Below are positions 1-8,509 of a stretch of 64,000 nucleotides of DNA, piece after piece (within the stretch, counting starts at the first letter, position 1; each line of letters opens with the position of its first letter). The stretch spans positions 35,023-99,022 of the forward strand of contig MKSW01000012.1 in NCBI GenBank assembly GCA_001897425.1. Direction: 5' to 3'. A model generated the notes under the pieces. That model was not told the origin of the DNA, ran no database searches, and saw nothing but the letters and a program-made list of their open reading frames with translations. This DNA is from Actinobacteria bacterium 69-20 (GTDB taxonomy: Bacteria; Actinomycetota; Actinomycetes; Mycobacteriales; Nakamurellaceae). The position numbers were made by a program, and so were the translations under genes.

Positions 1-395
1 ACCTTGTGGTGGCAGTTCGGGCAGAACCAGGCGAACCGTTCGAGTTCACCGGCCGCGCGGACCCGCTCGATCACCAGGCCGATCGACCCCTGCTCGGGAC
101 GCTGCGGGGAGTGATAGGTGTTGCGCGGCAACATCCATACCTCGCCCTCGTGGATGTCGACGCGCTGCGGGCCGTCGTCCGTCATCAGATCGACGTGGAT
201 GTTGCCCTTGATCTGGTAGAACCACTCCTCGTACGGGTCGTGGTGATAATCGGTGCGGGAGTTCGGGCCGCCGACGACCATGATGATGAAGTCGTCGCCG
301 ACCGCCAGGGCCTTGTTGCCGACGGGCGGCTTGAACTGGTCCTTGTTCTCCTCGATCCAGCCCAGGAAGTTCACGGGCGGCATGATGTCGGTCAT
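1..395 (-). CDS. nbaC: 3-hydroxyanthranilate 3,4-dioxygenase (partial, 3' end cut by window edge)
   Basis: This cupin-fold iron dioxygenase opens the ring of 3-hydroxyanthranilate to give 2-amino-3-carboxymuconate semialdehyde (ACMS). The 131 visible codons begin [18 protein letters not shown]. They carry the iron-site stretch [16 protein letters not shown] at about residues 45-60, with the expected His and Glu ligands. They end in FCPNCHH, the first CxxC of the rubredoxin-like site found in bacterial HAAO. The ATG at 395 overlaps the stop of the preceding gene by 4 bp (ATGA), and a GGAGGAA ribosome site sits at 401-407, so translation is probably coupled. It is the last visible gene of the minus-strand nba-type operon. 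The ACMS decarboxylase expected next in the pathway is not in the window and may lie further left. Confidence 0.93.
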   Translation of the reverse strand, partial: MTDIMPPVNFLGWIEENKDQFKPPVGNKALAVGDDFIIMVVGGPNSRTDYHHDPYEEWFYQIKGNIHVDLMTDDGPQRVDIHEGEVWMLPRNTYHSPQRPEQGSIGLVIERVRAAGELERFAWFCPNCHHK

Positions 396-820
396 TGCTG
401 TTCCTCCTTGATGGGTAGGGCGGCGACTGCCTGCATCTCGATCAGCAGATGCGGGTGGGGGAGTTGGTGAACGGCGACAGTCGTTCTGGCCGGGCCGGTC
501 TCGTCGAAGAACTCCGCCCACACCTCGTTGTAGCCGCCGAAGTCGTTCATGGAGACCAGGTAGGACGTGACCTGCACCAGATCGGCGAGGCCGGCGCCGA
601 CCTCGGCGAGGATGTCCCGGATGTTGCCGATCACGGCGCGGGTCTGCACCCGGATGTCCAGGTCGGTCACGCCCATCTCGTCGACTTTCGCGCCCGCGAA
701 CGTGTTGTCCGGCAGCCTGCTGCTGGTGCCCGAGACGTAGACGAAGCCGTTCGCCACCCTGACATGCGGGAAGCGGCCGCGTGGCATCGCTTTGCCGGCA
801 ACGGTTCTCGCCTCAGTCAT
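392..820 (-). CDS. nbaF: RidA/YjgF-family 2-aminomuconate deaminase
   Basis: The protein has 142 residues, the usual size of the RidA (YjgF/YER057c/UK114) family. The conserved C-terminal arginine lies in [20 protein letters not shown]. In nba/amn clusters a RidA-like protein of this size removes ammonia from 2-aminomuconate to give 4-oxalocrotonate. The neighbours are exactly the enzymes before and after that step, so I assign this role instead of the generic enamine deaminase. It overlaps the upstream decarboxylase gene by 8 bp and the downstream dioxygenase gene by 4 bp. The alternative, a housekeeping reactive-imine deaminase, is less likely given its place in the operon. Confidence 0.82.
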   Translation of the reverse strand: MTEARTVAGKAMPRGRFPHVRVANGFVYVSGTSSRLPDNTFAGAKVDEMGVTDLDIRVQTRAVIGNIRDILAEVGAGLADLVQVTSYLVSMNDFGGYNEVWAEFFDETGPARTTVAVHQLPHPHLLIEMQAVAALPIKEEQQ

Positions 821-1682
821 GGGTATGGGCCTGTCCGGGCTCGGCCGTCATCTCCGCTGTTTCGGCGCCTGGAGCGGTGGACACGGACACGGTGCCCAAC
901 CCGGCCACCTCGGCGGTGACCCTGGCCCCGGCCGGCAGCGGGACCGCCGCGGTGGCGGCCCCGGCCAGCAGCACCGCACCGGCCGGCAGCACCTGCCCGT
1001 ACCGGGCGGCGAGCCGCGCGGTGGTGGGGAGTGCCTGCCACGGGTCGTCCAGGATATCGGTGGTCGAGCCGGTGGCGCAGACCCTGCCGTCGACGCGCAT
1101 CTCGACGGCGCGGTCGAGCAGTTGCGTGGCGCTGCCTTCGCCCAGTTCAGTCCACGGCCCGATCACGAAATGCGAGCCGGAGGTGTTGTCGGCGACCACG
1201 TCTTCCAGCGTGAAACGGAAGTCCTGGTAACGACTGTCGATGATCTCCAGCGCGGGCGCGACGGCGTCGACGGCGCCGCGGAGATCCGCATCGGGGGCGG
1301 ACGTGTCGACGGCGCGGCCGAGCCGGAAGGCGACCTCCGGCTCGATGCGGGGGTGCACGCCGCGGGAGATGTCCAGGAGCCCGCCGTCGGGCACGTGCAT
1401 GGCGTCGGTGAGCACGCCGATGATGACGTCGGCGACGCCCATCTGCTCGGCCTTGGCCTTGCTGGTCAATCCGAGTTTGGCGCCGACCACGCGCTCGCCG
1501 GCGGACATCCGGAGGCGGACCCCGGCGGCCTGCACGGCGTAGGCGTCGTCCAGGGTCAGCGATGTGGTCGCGGTGAGTTGCGGGATGGCGCGGCCGGAAC
1601 GCCGGGCCTCGTGCAGGTTTTCGGCGCACGCCCCGATGACGGCCGTCGGGGTGTGCGGGTCCGTGCTCATGGGTTCGGTCAT
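813..1682 (-). CDS. 4-oxalocrotonate decarboxylase / 2-oxopent-4-enoate hydratase family protein
   Basis: A 289-residue member of the MhpD/DmpH/XylI fumarylacetoacetase-like family. The stretches [16 protein letters not shown] and [19 protein letters not shown] look more like 4-oxalocrotonate decarboxylase (DmpH/XylI) than the hydratase (DmpE). The metal-site residues EPEVAF are present. It should decarboxylate the 4-oxalocrotonate produced by the neighbouring deaminase. I chose the ATG at 1682 ([12 protein letters not shown]), 20 bp after the dehydrogenase stop; an internal ATG at 1670 is possible. An upstream in-frame extension to 2036 would run antiparallel through the dehydrogenase reading frame and is not credible. 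Confidence 0.85.
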   Translation of the reverse strand: MTEPMSTDPHTPTAVIGACAENLHEARRSGRAIPQLTATTSLTLDDAYAVQAAGVRLRMSAGERVVGAKLGLTSKAKAEQMGVADVIIGVLTDAMHVPDGGLLDISRGVHPRIEPEVAFRLGRAVDTSAPDADLRGAVDAVAPALEIIDSRYQDFRFTLEDVVADNTSGSHFVIGPWTELGEGSATQLLDRAVEMRVDGRVCATGSTTDILDDPWQALPTTARLAARYGQVLPAGAVLLAGAATAAVPLPAGARVTAEVAGLGTVSVSTAPGAETAEMTAEPGQAHTHD

Positions 1683-1702
1683 GGTTTTCGTCGCCGCCCC
1701 TG

Positions 1703-3163
1703 TCACAGCTTGATGCACACGTTCGTCGGCTGCGTGTAGAAGTGGAACGAATGCATGCCGCCCTCGCGCCCGATGCCGGACAGGCCCATCCCGCCGAACG
1801 GGGAGCGCAGGTCGCGCAGGTACCACGTGTTGACCCATGCCATCCCGACCCGCATCTGTTGCGCGACCCGATGCGCCCGTTCCAGGTTCGAGGTCCAGAC
1901 CGCCGCGGCCAGGCCGTAATCCGTGTCGTTGGCGAGTGTGACGGCCTCCTCCTCGCTGTCGAACGGCACGAGAGCGGCTGTCGGGCCGAAGATCTCCTCG
2001 CGGAGCACCCGGTCGGCGTTCGTCACACCGGTCCATAGGGTCGGCTCGATCCAGGACCCGTTCGCCAGTTCCGGCCCGAGGTCGGGGACACCGCCGCCGA
2101 CCAGCACCTCCGCGCCCTCGTCGAGCGCCAGGTCGTAGTAGGCCTGCACCTTGCGGCGGTGTTCCTGGGAGATCAGCGGGCCGGTGGTCACCCCCTCTGC
2201 ATCGGGCCGACCGAGCTTCAGCCCCTTCGCGCGGTCGACCAGCCCCGACACGACGTCATCGAAGATTCCCCGCTGCACGTACACGCGTTCCGTGCACAGA
2301 CAGACCTGGCCGGAGTTCATGAAGACGGAGCGGGTCAGTCCGTCGAGTGTCGCCTCCAGGTCGCAGTCGTCGAACACGACCGCCGCGTTCTTGCCACCGA
2401 GCTCGAACGAGACCGGCCGCACCCGCGGGGCGACCGCCCGCATGATCGCCGAGCCGGTGCGGGACTCGCCGGTGAACGTGACCCCGTCGATGCCCGGATG
2501 GGCGGTCAGGTACTCGCCCGCGGAATCGGGGCCGAACCCGTGGACCACGTTATAGACGCCGTCGGGGATGCCGGCTTCCGCCATGATCTCCGCGAGAAGC
2601 GTTGCAGAGGACGGTGTCTCCTCGGACGGCTTGACGACGACGGCATTGCCGCAGGCGAGCGCCGGTGCGACCTTCCAGGTGAGCAGCAACAGCGGCAGGT
2701 TCCACGGCACGATCACGGCGACCACGCCGAGTGGTTTCGCGACGGCGTAGTTCAACGCCTGGCCGCCGCCCGCGAGATCCATCAGATACGAATCGACCCC
2801 GGCGCCGGCGACGGTGTCGGCGAAGGAGCGGAAGTTCATCGCGGCCCGGGCGACGTCGAGCTCGCGGGCCAGCGGCAGGGGCTTTCCGGTGTCGGCAACT
2901 TCGGCGACGACGAGATCGTCGAAGCGCGCCTCGATGCGGTCGGCGACCTTCCGCAGCAACCTGACCCGCTCGCCGACGCCGGTGCGGCCCCAGTGGCCGT
3001 CGAGCGCGCGCCGGGCGGCTTGCACCGCCGCGTCGACCACGTCGGGCCCGGCCTCGTGGACCTTCGCGACGAGAGTCCCGTCGACGGGATTGATCTTGTC
3101 GAAGGCCGCCCGGCCGGGGAGCGGCGCGCCCGCGACCATGTTGTACAGATCTGGACCCGGCAT
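1703..3163 (-). CDS. nbaE: 2-aminomuconate semialdehyde dehydrogenase (aldehyde dehydrogenase family)
   Basis: A 486-residue NAD-dependent aldehyde dehydrogenase and first gene of the minus-strand operon. Visible features are the cofactor motif VVKPSEETPSSA, the general-base glutamate in SFELGGKNAAVVF and the nucleophile region NSGQVCLCTERVYV, whose CxTERVYV context is characteristic of 2-hydroxy- and 2-aminomuconic semialdehyde dehydrogenases. It oxidises 2-aminomuconate semialdehyde to 2-aminomuconate. The gene starts 70 bp from a divergent LysR gene, which probably controls it. A 2-hydroxymuconic semialdehyde substrate cannot be excluded from sequence, but the 3-HAA dioxygenase and RidA partners favour the amino compound. 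Confidence 0.88.
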   Translation of the reverse strand: MPGPDLYNMVAGAPLPGRAAFDKINPVDGTLVAKVHEAGPDVVDAAVQAARRALDGHWGRTGVGERVRLLRKVADRIEARFDDLVVAEVADTGKPLPLARELDVARAAMNFRSFADTVAGAGVDSYLMDLAGGGQALNYAVAKPLGVVAVIVPWNLPLLLLTWKVAPALACGNAVVVKPSEETPSSATLLAEIMAEAGIPDGVYNVVHGFGPDSAGEYLTAHPGIDGVTFTGESRTGSAIMRAVAPRVRPVSFELGGKNAAVVFDDCDLEATLDGLTRSVFMNSGQVCLCTERVYVQRGIFDDVVSGLVDRAKGLKLGRPDAEGVTTGPLISQEHRRKVQAYYDLALDEGAEVLVGGGVPDLGPELANGSWIEPTLWTGVTNADRVLREEIFGPTAALVPFDSEEEAVTLANDTDYGLAAAVWTSNLERAHRVAQQMRVGMAWVNTWYLRDLRSPFGGMGLSGIGREGGMHSFHFYTQPTNVCIKL

Positions 3164-3233
3164 GGGCCAAGCCTAGGAACTCGCGCAATACCTGGCCAAT
3201 GCCATTTGCCGATCGAGCCATGCCGAAAGTGAC
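3164..3233. promoter_or_regulatory. divergent control region with short inverted repeat (candidate LysR operator)
   Basis: This 70-bp spacer separates the start of the aldehyde dehydrogenase operon (minus) from the lysR gene (plus). It contains TGGCCAATGCCA at 3193-3204, a 4-bp inverted repeat with a 4-bp centre, in an A+T-enriched patch. LysR proteins usually bind imperfect dyads in such divergent spacers, so this is the obvious operator candidate. I see no convincing -35/-10 pair. Confidence 0.35.
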
Positions 3234-4190
3234 ATGGCCTCGCTCCGCCGCTACCGTCGGTGGATGCACGCGGTCAAGCTCCTCGACGGCCGGCTCAAGC
3301 TCCGGCACCTCATCCTCGTCGACGCGCTCACCGAGAACGGTTCGGTGGTGGGCGCGGCGGCGGCACTGCACGTGACCCAGCCGGTCGTCACCCGCGCGCT
3401 GCGCGACCTGGAGGACATCCTCGGGGTGGAGCTGTACGAGCGCGGGCCGCGCGGGATCGCGCCCACCGAGTTCGGTATCGCGTTCACCGACCATGCCCGA
3501 TCGGTGCTCGCCCAGCTTCGCCAAGCCGCGCGGCATGTCGAGGAGATCGCCGACGCACGGCGTGGGCAGGTCGTGGTGGGCACGCATCTCGCCGGCTCGA
3601 ACCTGCTGCTGCCACGGGCGATCGCCGAGTTGAAGAAGGGCCATCCGCTGCTGTCGGTGGTGGTGCGGGAGGGCAGTCCGGAGACGCTGCAGACCGACCT
3701 GCGCGCCGGCCGCGTCGACGTGATCGTGGGCCGGATCACGCGCACCGCATCCGAGGCGTTGCGCCACGAGGTGCTGTATGAGGAGCATGTGCGCCTCGTG
3801 GTGGGCGATCGGCATCCGTTGGCGGGCCGGCCGGACGCGACACTCGCTGAGGTGATGCACTTTCCGTGGATCCTGCCGGGGCTGGACACCGGCCTCCGGT
3901 TCGAGCTGGAGCGGTTCTTCTCGCACGGCGGCTTCGACCTGCCGGCGAACCGGGTGGAGACGACCTCGTTCCTGGCCGTGCGGCAACTGTTGATCGAGAC
4001 GGACATGGTGGCGGCGCTGCCGGCGCTAATCGCGTCGACCGACCCGCGGCTGGTGGTGCTGCCGATCGAGCTCGAGGCGGTGGGGCACCGGGTGGGCATG
4101 ACGACGGCGCGCGGGCGGCGGCTGAGCCCGAGTTCGCAGGCCATGATCGGCGCCTTGCGCGAGGCCGCGGCCGCGATCACCGCGGGGTAG
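3234..4190 (+). CDS. LysR-family transcriptional regulator of the 3-hydroxyanthranilate branch
   Basis: A 318-residue LysR protein. The N-terminal winged helix-turn-helix (GSVVGAAAALHVTQPVVTRA) is preceded by the RLKLRHLILVDAL helix seen in the PcaQ/GbpR-like subgroup, and the rest is a periplasmic-binding-protein-like effector domain. It is divergent from the nba-type operon, so it most likely senses a pathway intermediate and controls that operon; this is inferred from context. The start at 3234 follows a weak GAAAGTG. The ATG at 3264 (MHAVKLLDGRLK) would give a protein ten residues shorter and closer to typical LysR N-termini. The gene converges with kmo, and a copy of the dispersed 18-bp motif lies between the two ends. 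Confidence 0.88.
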   Translation: MASLRRYRRWMHAVKLLDGRLKLRHLILVDALTENGSVVGAAAALHVTQPVVTRALRDLEDILGVELYERGPRGIAPTEFGIAFTDHARSVLAQLRQAARHVEEIADARRGQVVVGTHLAGSNLLLPRAIAELKKGHPLLSVVVREGSPETLQTDLRAGRVDVIVGRITRTASEALRHEVLYEEHVRLVVGDRHPLAGRPDATLAEVMHFPWILPGLDTGLRFELERFFSHGGFDLPANRVETTSFLAVRQLLIETDMVAALPALIASTDPRLVVLPIELEAVGHRVGMTTARGRRLSPSSQAMIGALREAAAAITAG

Positions 4191-4246
4191 TGCGGCGCAC
4201 GGTGGTTCAGCCCGTGGCGGCTCGAGGCTGCGCGGTGTGCCCGCCG

Positions 4247-4264
4247 CGGAACAACGTCATACTC
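4247..4264 (-). repeat. dispersed 18-bp motif, copy 1 (GAGTATGACGTTGTTCCG)
   Basis: Read on the minus strand this is GAGTATGACGTTGTTCCG, identical to the copy at 47868-47885. It contains the kmo stop codon (TGA at 4259-4257) and lies in the convergent spacer with lysR. Confidence 0.7.
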
Positions 4265-5654
4265 GGCGGCGACGACCCCACGTACGCAGGAAGCGGAAGC
4301 CGCCCACCAGACCCACTGTCCCGCTTGCTATGCCGGCGAGTTGCGCGGCGCGCCGCCGCCGGATCTTCGAATACGGCACGGTGGTGAACGAGACCAGCTC
4401 GTAGAGGGACTTGAACCGGCCACCGGTCGCCCGGCCGACGGCGTGCTCCACGGCGCTCTTCGCGCGAAAAGACCGGCGGTTCACGGAATCTCGCATCTCG
4501 ACGAAGTTTGCCAGCGAGAAGCGGGCGATGGCGTCCGTGTCGGGTTTGCGCCGCTGCTGGTAGTCCGCAAAGATCGCCGGCCAGTCCGGGCCGTGCGCGT
4601 CGTAGAGCTCCGACAGGGCGACAGTGTCCTCGAACCCGCAATTCGCGCCCTGCCCGTAGAACGGCACGATGGCGTGCGCCGCGTCACCGACAAGCGCTGC
4701 GGTGCACCGCTTTCCGGCCGCGAACCAGGGCCAGGTGCGGACGGTGACCAGCGAGCCGATCGGGTTGTTCCGGTAGTCGTCGGCGAGCGTCGGCATCACC
4801 GGGACGGCGTCCGGGTAGTGCTCGGCGAAGTAGTTTCCGATCTCGGCGTCGGTGGCGGGCCGGTCGAACCCACCCGGTCCGGTGCGCGGCCAGAACAGCG
4901 TGCAGGTGAAGGAACGATCCTGGTTGGGCAGCGCGATCATCATCGAATCGCCGCGCGCCCAGATGTGCAGCGCGTGCGGGTCGAGCGCGAAATCGCCGGC
5001 GTCGGTGGCCGGGATCGACAGTTCCTTGTAGCCGTGGCCGAGCGAGTCGACGTCGACCCGGAACCCGCCGCGTTCGGCCAGGTGCTTGCGCACGGTGCTG
5101 AACGCCCCGTCCGCGCCGAACACCGTCCGCGCCCGGATCACCTTCTCGCCGGCCGGGGTTTCGAATAAGACGTTTCCCTCGTCGAGGCTGATTTCGGTGA
5201 GCTTGTGGTCGAAAACCAGCTCCACGCCAGGGGTTTCGGCAGCAGCGTTCAGGAGTTCGATGTTGAGCAGGGTGCGGCTGATGGAATTGATCGCATGTCT
5301 GCCGTCCGCGCTGTACGGCTGCAGATTCGGCGGCCCGTCGACGGGGTGGACCATGCGGCCGGCCATCGGCAGCGAGACGCCGAGCGCTAGATCCTCGAGC
5401 CCGATCTGCTGCAGGGCCGCGAGCCCGCGCGCGGACAGTGCCAGGTTGATCGACCGGCCGCGTTCCGCCCCGTCGACGCGCGGGTCCGAACGGCGCTCGA
5501 AAACCGTGACGGGCAGCCCCTTTCGGCCGAGCAGGACGGCGAGCAGACTCCCCGTCAGCCCCGCGCCGATGATGACGATGCTGTCCTTTTCTGCGGCAGG
5601 CGGTGCGGGGGCGTGCTCGGTCCGGGAGGTGCCGGGGGATGCGGCCGGTGTCAT
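4257..5654 (-). CDS. kmo: kynurenine 3-monooxygenase (FAD-dependent)
   Basis: This flavoprotein hydroxylates L-kynurenine to 3-hydroxykynurenine with NAD(P)H and O2. The 465-residue product has the FAD dinucleotide fold IVIIGAGLTGSLLAVLLGRKG near the N terminus, the family motif ERGRSINLALSARGL and the second FAD motif LVGDAAHAIVPFYGQGAN, which is diagnostic of KMO. The basic C-terminal tail (KIRRRRAAQLAG onward) contains a short hydrophobic stretch, perhaps a membrane association as in other KMOs. The ATG at 5654 overlaps the kynureninase stop by 4 bp (ATGA). A longer in-frame reading to 6233 only shadows kynureninase. The stop codon lies inside a copy of the dispersed 18-bp motif. Confidence 0.93.
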   Translation of the reverse strand: MTPAASPGTSRTEHAPAPPAAEKDSIVIIGAGLTGSLLAVLLGRKGLPVTVFERRSDPRVDGAERGRSINLALSARGLAALQQIGLEDLALGVSLPMAGRMVHPVDGPPNLQPYSADGRHAINSISRTLLNIELLNAAAETPGVELVFDHKLTEISLDEGNVLFETPAGEKVIRARTVFGADGAFSTVRKHLAERGGFRVDVDSLGHGYKELSIPATDAGDFALDPHALHIWARGDSMMIALPNQDRSFTCTLFWPRTGPGGFDRPATDAEIGNYFAEHYPDAVPVMPTLADDYRNNPIGSLVTVRTWPWFAAGKRCTAALVGDAAHAIVPFYGQGANCGFEDTVALSELYDAHGPDWPAIFADYQQRRKPDTDAIARFSLANFVEMRDSVNRRSFRAKSAVEHAVGRATGGRFKSLYELVSFTTVPYSKIRRRRAAQLAGIASGTVGLVGGFRFLRTWGRRRRV

Positions 5655-6940
5655 GCTGACGGCACCTCCGCCGCGAGAGCCTGTGCGGCGCGCCAACAGT
5701 CGTGGAAGGTGGAGTACATCGGGATCGGCGCGAGCCGGACCACATCGGGCTGCCGGGCGTCGGCGATGACGCCGTGGTTCGCGCGCAGGCGCGCGGTGAG
5801 GTCGCCGACATCGATCGCGTCGAACTGCACGGACAGTTGGGCGCCGCGCCGCTCGGGGTCGGCGGGCGTGATGATGCGCATGGGGCGGGTCGCCATGACC
5901 GGCTGCAGCTGTGCTTCGAGATAGGCGGTGAGCCGTGTGCTCTTGGCGCGCAGGTTGGCGAGGCCGGTTTCGGCGAACATGCGGTAAGAGGCGAGCACCG
6001 GGGCCATCGCCATGATCGGCGGGTTGGACATCGACCAGGCATCGGCGGACGGCTGCTCGTCGACGGTCGGCGCCATCTGGAAGCGGGTGGCCGGGTTCGT
6101 GCTCCACCAGCCGTGCAGCTTCGGGATGGCCGGATTCGCGAGGTGGCGCTCGTGGACGAATGCGCCGCCGACGGCACCCGGGCCGCCGTTCAGATACTTG
6201 TAGTTGCACCATGCCGCCCAGTCGACATCCCAATCGTGCAGGGACAATTCGAGGTTTCCGGCAGCATGGGCGAGATCGATCGCGACGATCGCGCCGGCGG
6301 CGTGGCCGGCCCTGGTGACGGCGGGAATGTCGATCGCTTCGCCGGTGTAGTAGTTGATGCCGCCGAGGAGGACGAGGGCGAGTTCACCGCCGACGGCCGC
6401 GATGGTGGCAGCAATGTCCTCGGTGTGCAGCGTGTGCTCACCGGCGCGGGGGGCGAGACGGACGATGGCGTCGTCCGGGTCGAACCCGTGCAGCGCGGCC
6501 TGGCTGCGCACCGCGTAACTGTCCGACGGGAAGGCGTCATCCTCGATGATGATCTTGAAGCGTTCCGCGGTCGGGCGGTAGAAGCTGATCATCAACAGGT
6601 GCAGGTTGACGGTCAGCGTGTTCATGACGACGATCTCGGTCGGCCGGGCGCCCATCAACTCGGCGGCCGTGCCCCGCAGGTTCTCGTGATAAGACACCCA
6701 CGGCCGCGCCGCCTCGCCGTGCCCCTCCACGCCGAGCCGTGCCCAATCGTCCAGCTCCTGCCGGAGGATCGCGGCGGTCGCCCTCGGCTGTAGGCCGAGC
6801 GAATTGCCTGCGAAGTAAGCGATCTCGCTGTATGTGCCGTCGTACGGCAGCATGTGGAACTCGGACCGCCGCGTGGGCAGCGGGTCTGCCGCATCCAATT
6901 CGCGCGCGACCGCTTCACCGTTCGCCTGCGCAGCTGTCAT
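5651..6940 (-). CDS. kynU: kynureninase (PLP-dependent)
   Basis: A 429-residue fold-type I PLP enzyme that splits 3-hydroxykynurenine (or kynurenine) into 3-hydroxyanthranilate (or anthranilate) and alanine. The PLP lysine is in CNYKYLNGGPGA, the phosphate/aspartate region is VAIDLAHAAGN, and the substrate-binding ISFYRPT and YFAGNSLGLQPR segments match family kynureninases. A GAAGGAAG ribosome site precedes the ATG. It lies between kynA (166 bp upstream) and kmo (4-bp overlap), so these form one operon that feeds the 3-HAA operon on the far side of the LysR gene. Confidence 0.95.
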   Translation of the reverse strand: MTAAQANGEAVARELDAADPLPTRRSEFHMLPYDGTYSEIAYFAGNSLGLQPRATAAILRQELDDWARLGVEGHGEAARPWVSYHENLRGTAAELMGARPTEIVVMNTLTVNLHLLMISFYRPTAERFKIIIEDDAFPSDSYAVRSQAALHGFDPDDAIVRLAPRAGEHTLHTEDIAATIAAVGGELALVLLGGINYYTGEAIDIPAVTRAGHAAGAIVAIDLAHAAGNLELSLHDWDVDWAAWCNYKYLNGGPGAVGGAFVHERHLANPAIPKLHGWWSTNPATRFQMAPTVDEQPSADAWSMSNPPIMAMAPVLASYRMFAETGLANLRAKSTRLTAYLEAQLQPVMATRPMRIITPADPERRGAQLSVQFDAIDVGDLTARLRANHGVIADARQPDVVRLAPIPMYSTFHDCWRAAQALAAEVPSA

Positions 6941-7106
6941 GGTGGGGGACTTCCTTCACTGTCATGGGTATACCGGCGATCGTCGGCCTGCTCCGGCCGG
7001 CGCAGACGCACCGCGGTGAGCCGCCGATCGGGCCATTAGGCTAACCGCGCGCTCGGCAACCGAACAAGGCATAGCGCGAGCGCGAATGAGCATCGATGCT
7101 CCGCCG

Positions 7107-7961
7107 CTACCGCGCCGGAAGCTCACCGATGTCGGTGCGAACCGCCCAGAGTTCCGGGAAGAAGGTGAGGTCGAGCGCACGCTTCAAGAATGCTACGCCG
7201 GTCGAGCCGCCCGTGCCGCGTTTGTAGCCGATGATGCGCTCCACGGTCTTCATGTGGCGGAACCGCCAGGTTTGGAAATTGTCTTCGATATCGAGCAATT
7301 CTTCGCACGTCTCGTAGACGGCCCAGTGCTGCTGCGGATCGGCGTAGACCGTCGCGAAGACCGTGACCAATTCCTCGTCCAGCGTGTGCGGCTCGGACCA
7401 GTCCCGGTCCAGAAGGCGCTGCGGGATCGCGTATCCGCGACGGGACAGGAATCGGAGGAACTCGTCATAAACGCTCGGCGCATTGAGGGCGTCGGTCAAT
7501 TGCTGCTGCGCGGCCGGATCATGCCGGAAGACGGCCAGCATTCCGGAGTTCTTGTTGCCGAGCATGAACTCCATCAATCGGTACTGCAGCGACTGGAAGC
7601 CGGAGGAATGGCCGAGCAGGCCGCGGAACTGCGCATACTCCGCGGGGGTCAGGGTGGCGAGCACCGACCACTGATCCGACAGTTGCTTCTGAACGTGCTT
7701 GATACGGGCGAGCCGTTTCAGCGCCGGACCGAGGTCGTCGGCGGCGATCAGCGAGATCGCGGAACGCAGTTCGTGAAGAACCAGCTTGATCCACAATTCC
7801 GAGGTGTGATGCTGGATAATGAACAGCATCTCGTCGTGATGATCGGATACCGGAACCTGCGCCGAGAGCAACGTGTCGAGGTGCAAATAGCTGCCGTAGT
7901 TCATCGCGGCGACGTCCCGCTGGATTCCCTCTTCGAGCGGGCGGAGATTCGGTGATGTCAT
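7107..7961 (-). CDS. kynA: tryptophan 2,3-dioxygenase
   Basis: This haem enzyme converts L-tryptophan to N-formylkynurenine. The 284-residue protein has all the expected active-site elements: the distal histidine in FIIQHHTSELWIKL (around residue 51), the carboxylate-binding Arg in LQYRLMEFMLGNKN, the proximal haem His in FRHMKTVERIIGYKRG and the following GTGGSTG loop. The start at 7961 (MTSPNLRPLE) is preceded by AAAGGACC. A longer in-frame reading to 8162 would cover a hydrolase remnant and is rejected. It heads the surviving kynA-kynU-kmo operon. A second, aberrant TDO-family gene lies at 19.2-20.1 kb. Confidence 0.95.
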   Translation of the reverse strand: MTSPNLRPLEEGIQRDVAAMNYGSYLHLDTLLSAQVPVSDHHDEMLFIIQHHTSELWIKLVLHELRSAISLIAADDLGPALKRLARIKHVQKQLSDQWSVLATLTPAEYAQFRGLLGHSSGFQSLQYRLMEFMLGNKNSGMLAVFRHDPAAQQQLTDALNAPSVYDEFLRFLSRRGYAIPQRLLDRDWSEPHTLDEELVTVFATVYADPQQHWAVYETCEELLDIEDNFQTWRFRHMKTVERIIGYKRGTGGSTGVAFLKRALDLTFFPELWAVRTDIGELPAR

Positions 7962-8034
7962 GGCCGGTCCTTTCGACGAACGGCGGGTGAGAGCGCGGGG
8001 CACTCGCGTCGACTCTAGGCCGAAGGTCGGCCGG

Positions 8035-8172
8035 TCACCTCCCGGCGATCTCGGGAAGGACGACCTCGCGCCACGCATCGGCATTCGGGTCGATGAGCGC
8101 CATGTGATCGACTCCAGGGAGTTCGAGGTACCGGATCTCGGGGTGGGCCGCGGCGACGACAAGGTGGCTTAC
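8035..8172 (-). pseudogene. truncated formamidase-like alpha/beta-hydrolase, C-terminal ~45 codons only
   Basis: The minus-strand reading ends EIRYLELPGVDHMALIDP, continues NADAWREVVLPEIAGR, then TGA at 8037-8035. This is the typical C terminus, with the catalytic histidine in GVDHMALI, of an alpha/beta hydrolase of the bacterial arylformamidase type. No lid, nucleophile or oxyanion region lies upstream. It stands just before kynA, where a kynurenine formamidase gene would be expected. The 27584-28093 remnant is about 80 percent identical to it over roughly 110 bp by eye. Confidence 0.65.
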
Positions 8173-8509
8173 GCCGATTCGGGCTATCAGGGGCATCGCC
8201 AAGAACCTGAACCGACTGCACGTGGCATTCGTCTCCGCAGATGTGCTCATGCGTGCCCGCGCTGTTACCATCTTGACCGGGTAGACCATGGCGGAGCCTT
8301 CCCGAAACCGGCCGGTAGGGCTCGTCGAAGCGCTGAAAGCCTCACCAAGGCAACGGAAATCACGATCCGAACCGGGGACTCCCACCCAACCGACGGTGCC
8401 CACCGAGCGCCGACCACCTCCGAGGATAAGCCCTAGCTGGAGAACGTGACGCCGGCGTGCCCTTGGTGCCGTCACGGGTGGCCATCGACAACCTGGAGAG
8501 GACGACCGC
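8173..8509. other. spacer with no recognisable gene; left junction of the accessory island
   Basis: This 337-bp stretch lies between the hydrolase remnant and the alpha/beta hydrolase gene. I see no convincing reading frame, RNA or repeat. It includes the ribosome site GGAGAGGA used by the hydrolase at 8510. It is probably where the former formamidase gene was lost and foreign DNA joined. Confidence 0.4.

Noticed and set aside
5655..6233. N-terminal extension of kynurenine monooxygenase
   Set aside because: Frame shadow of kynureninase; the FAD motif lies close to the ATG at 5654.
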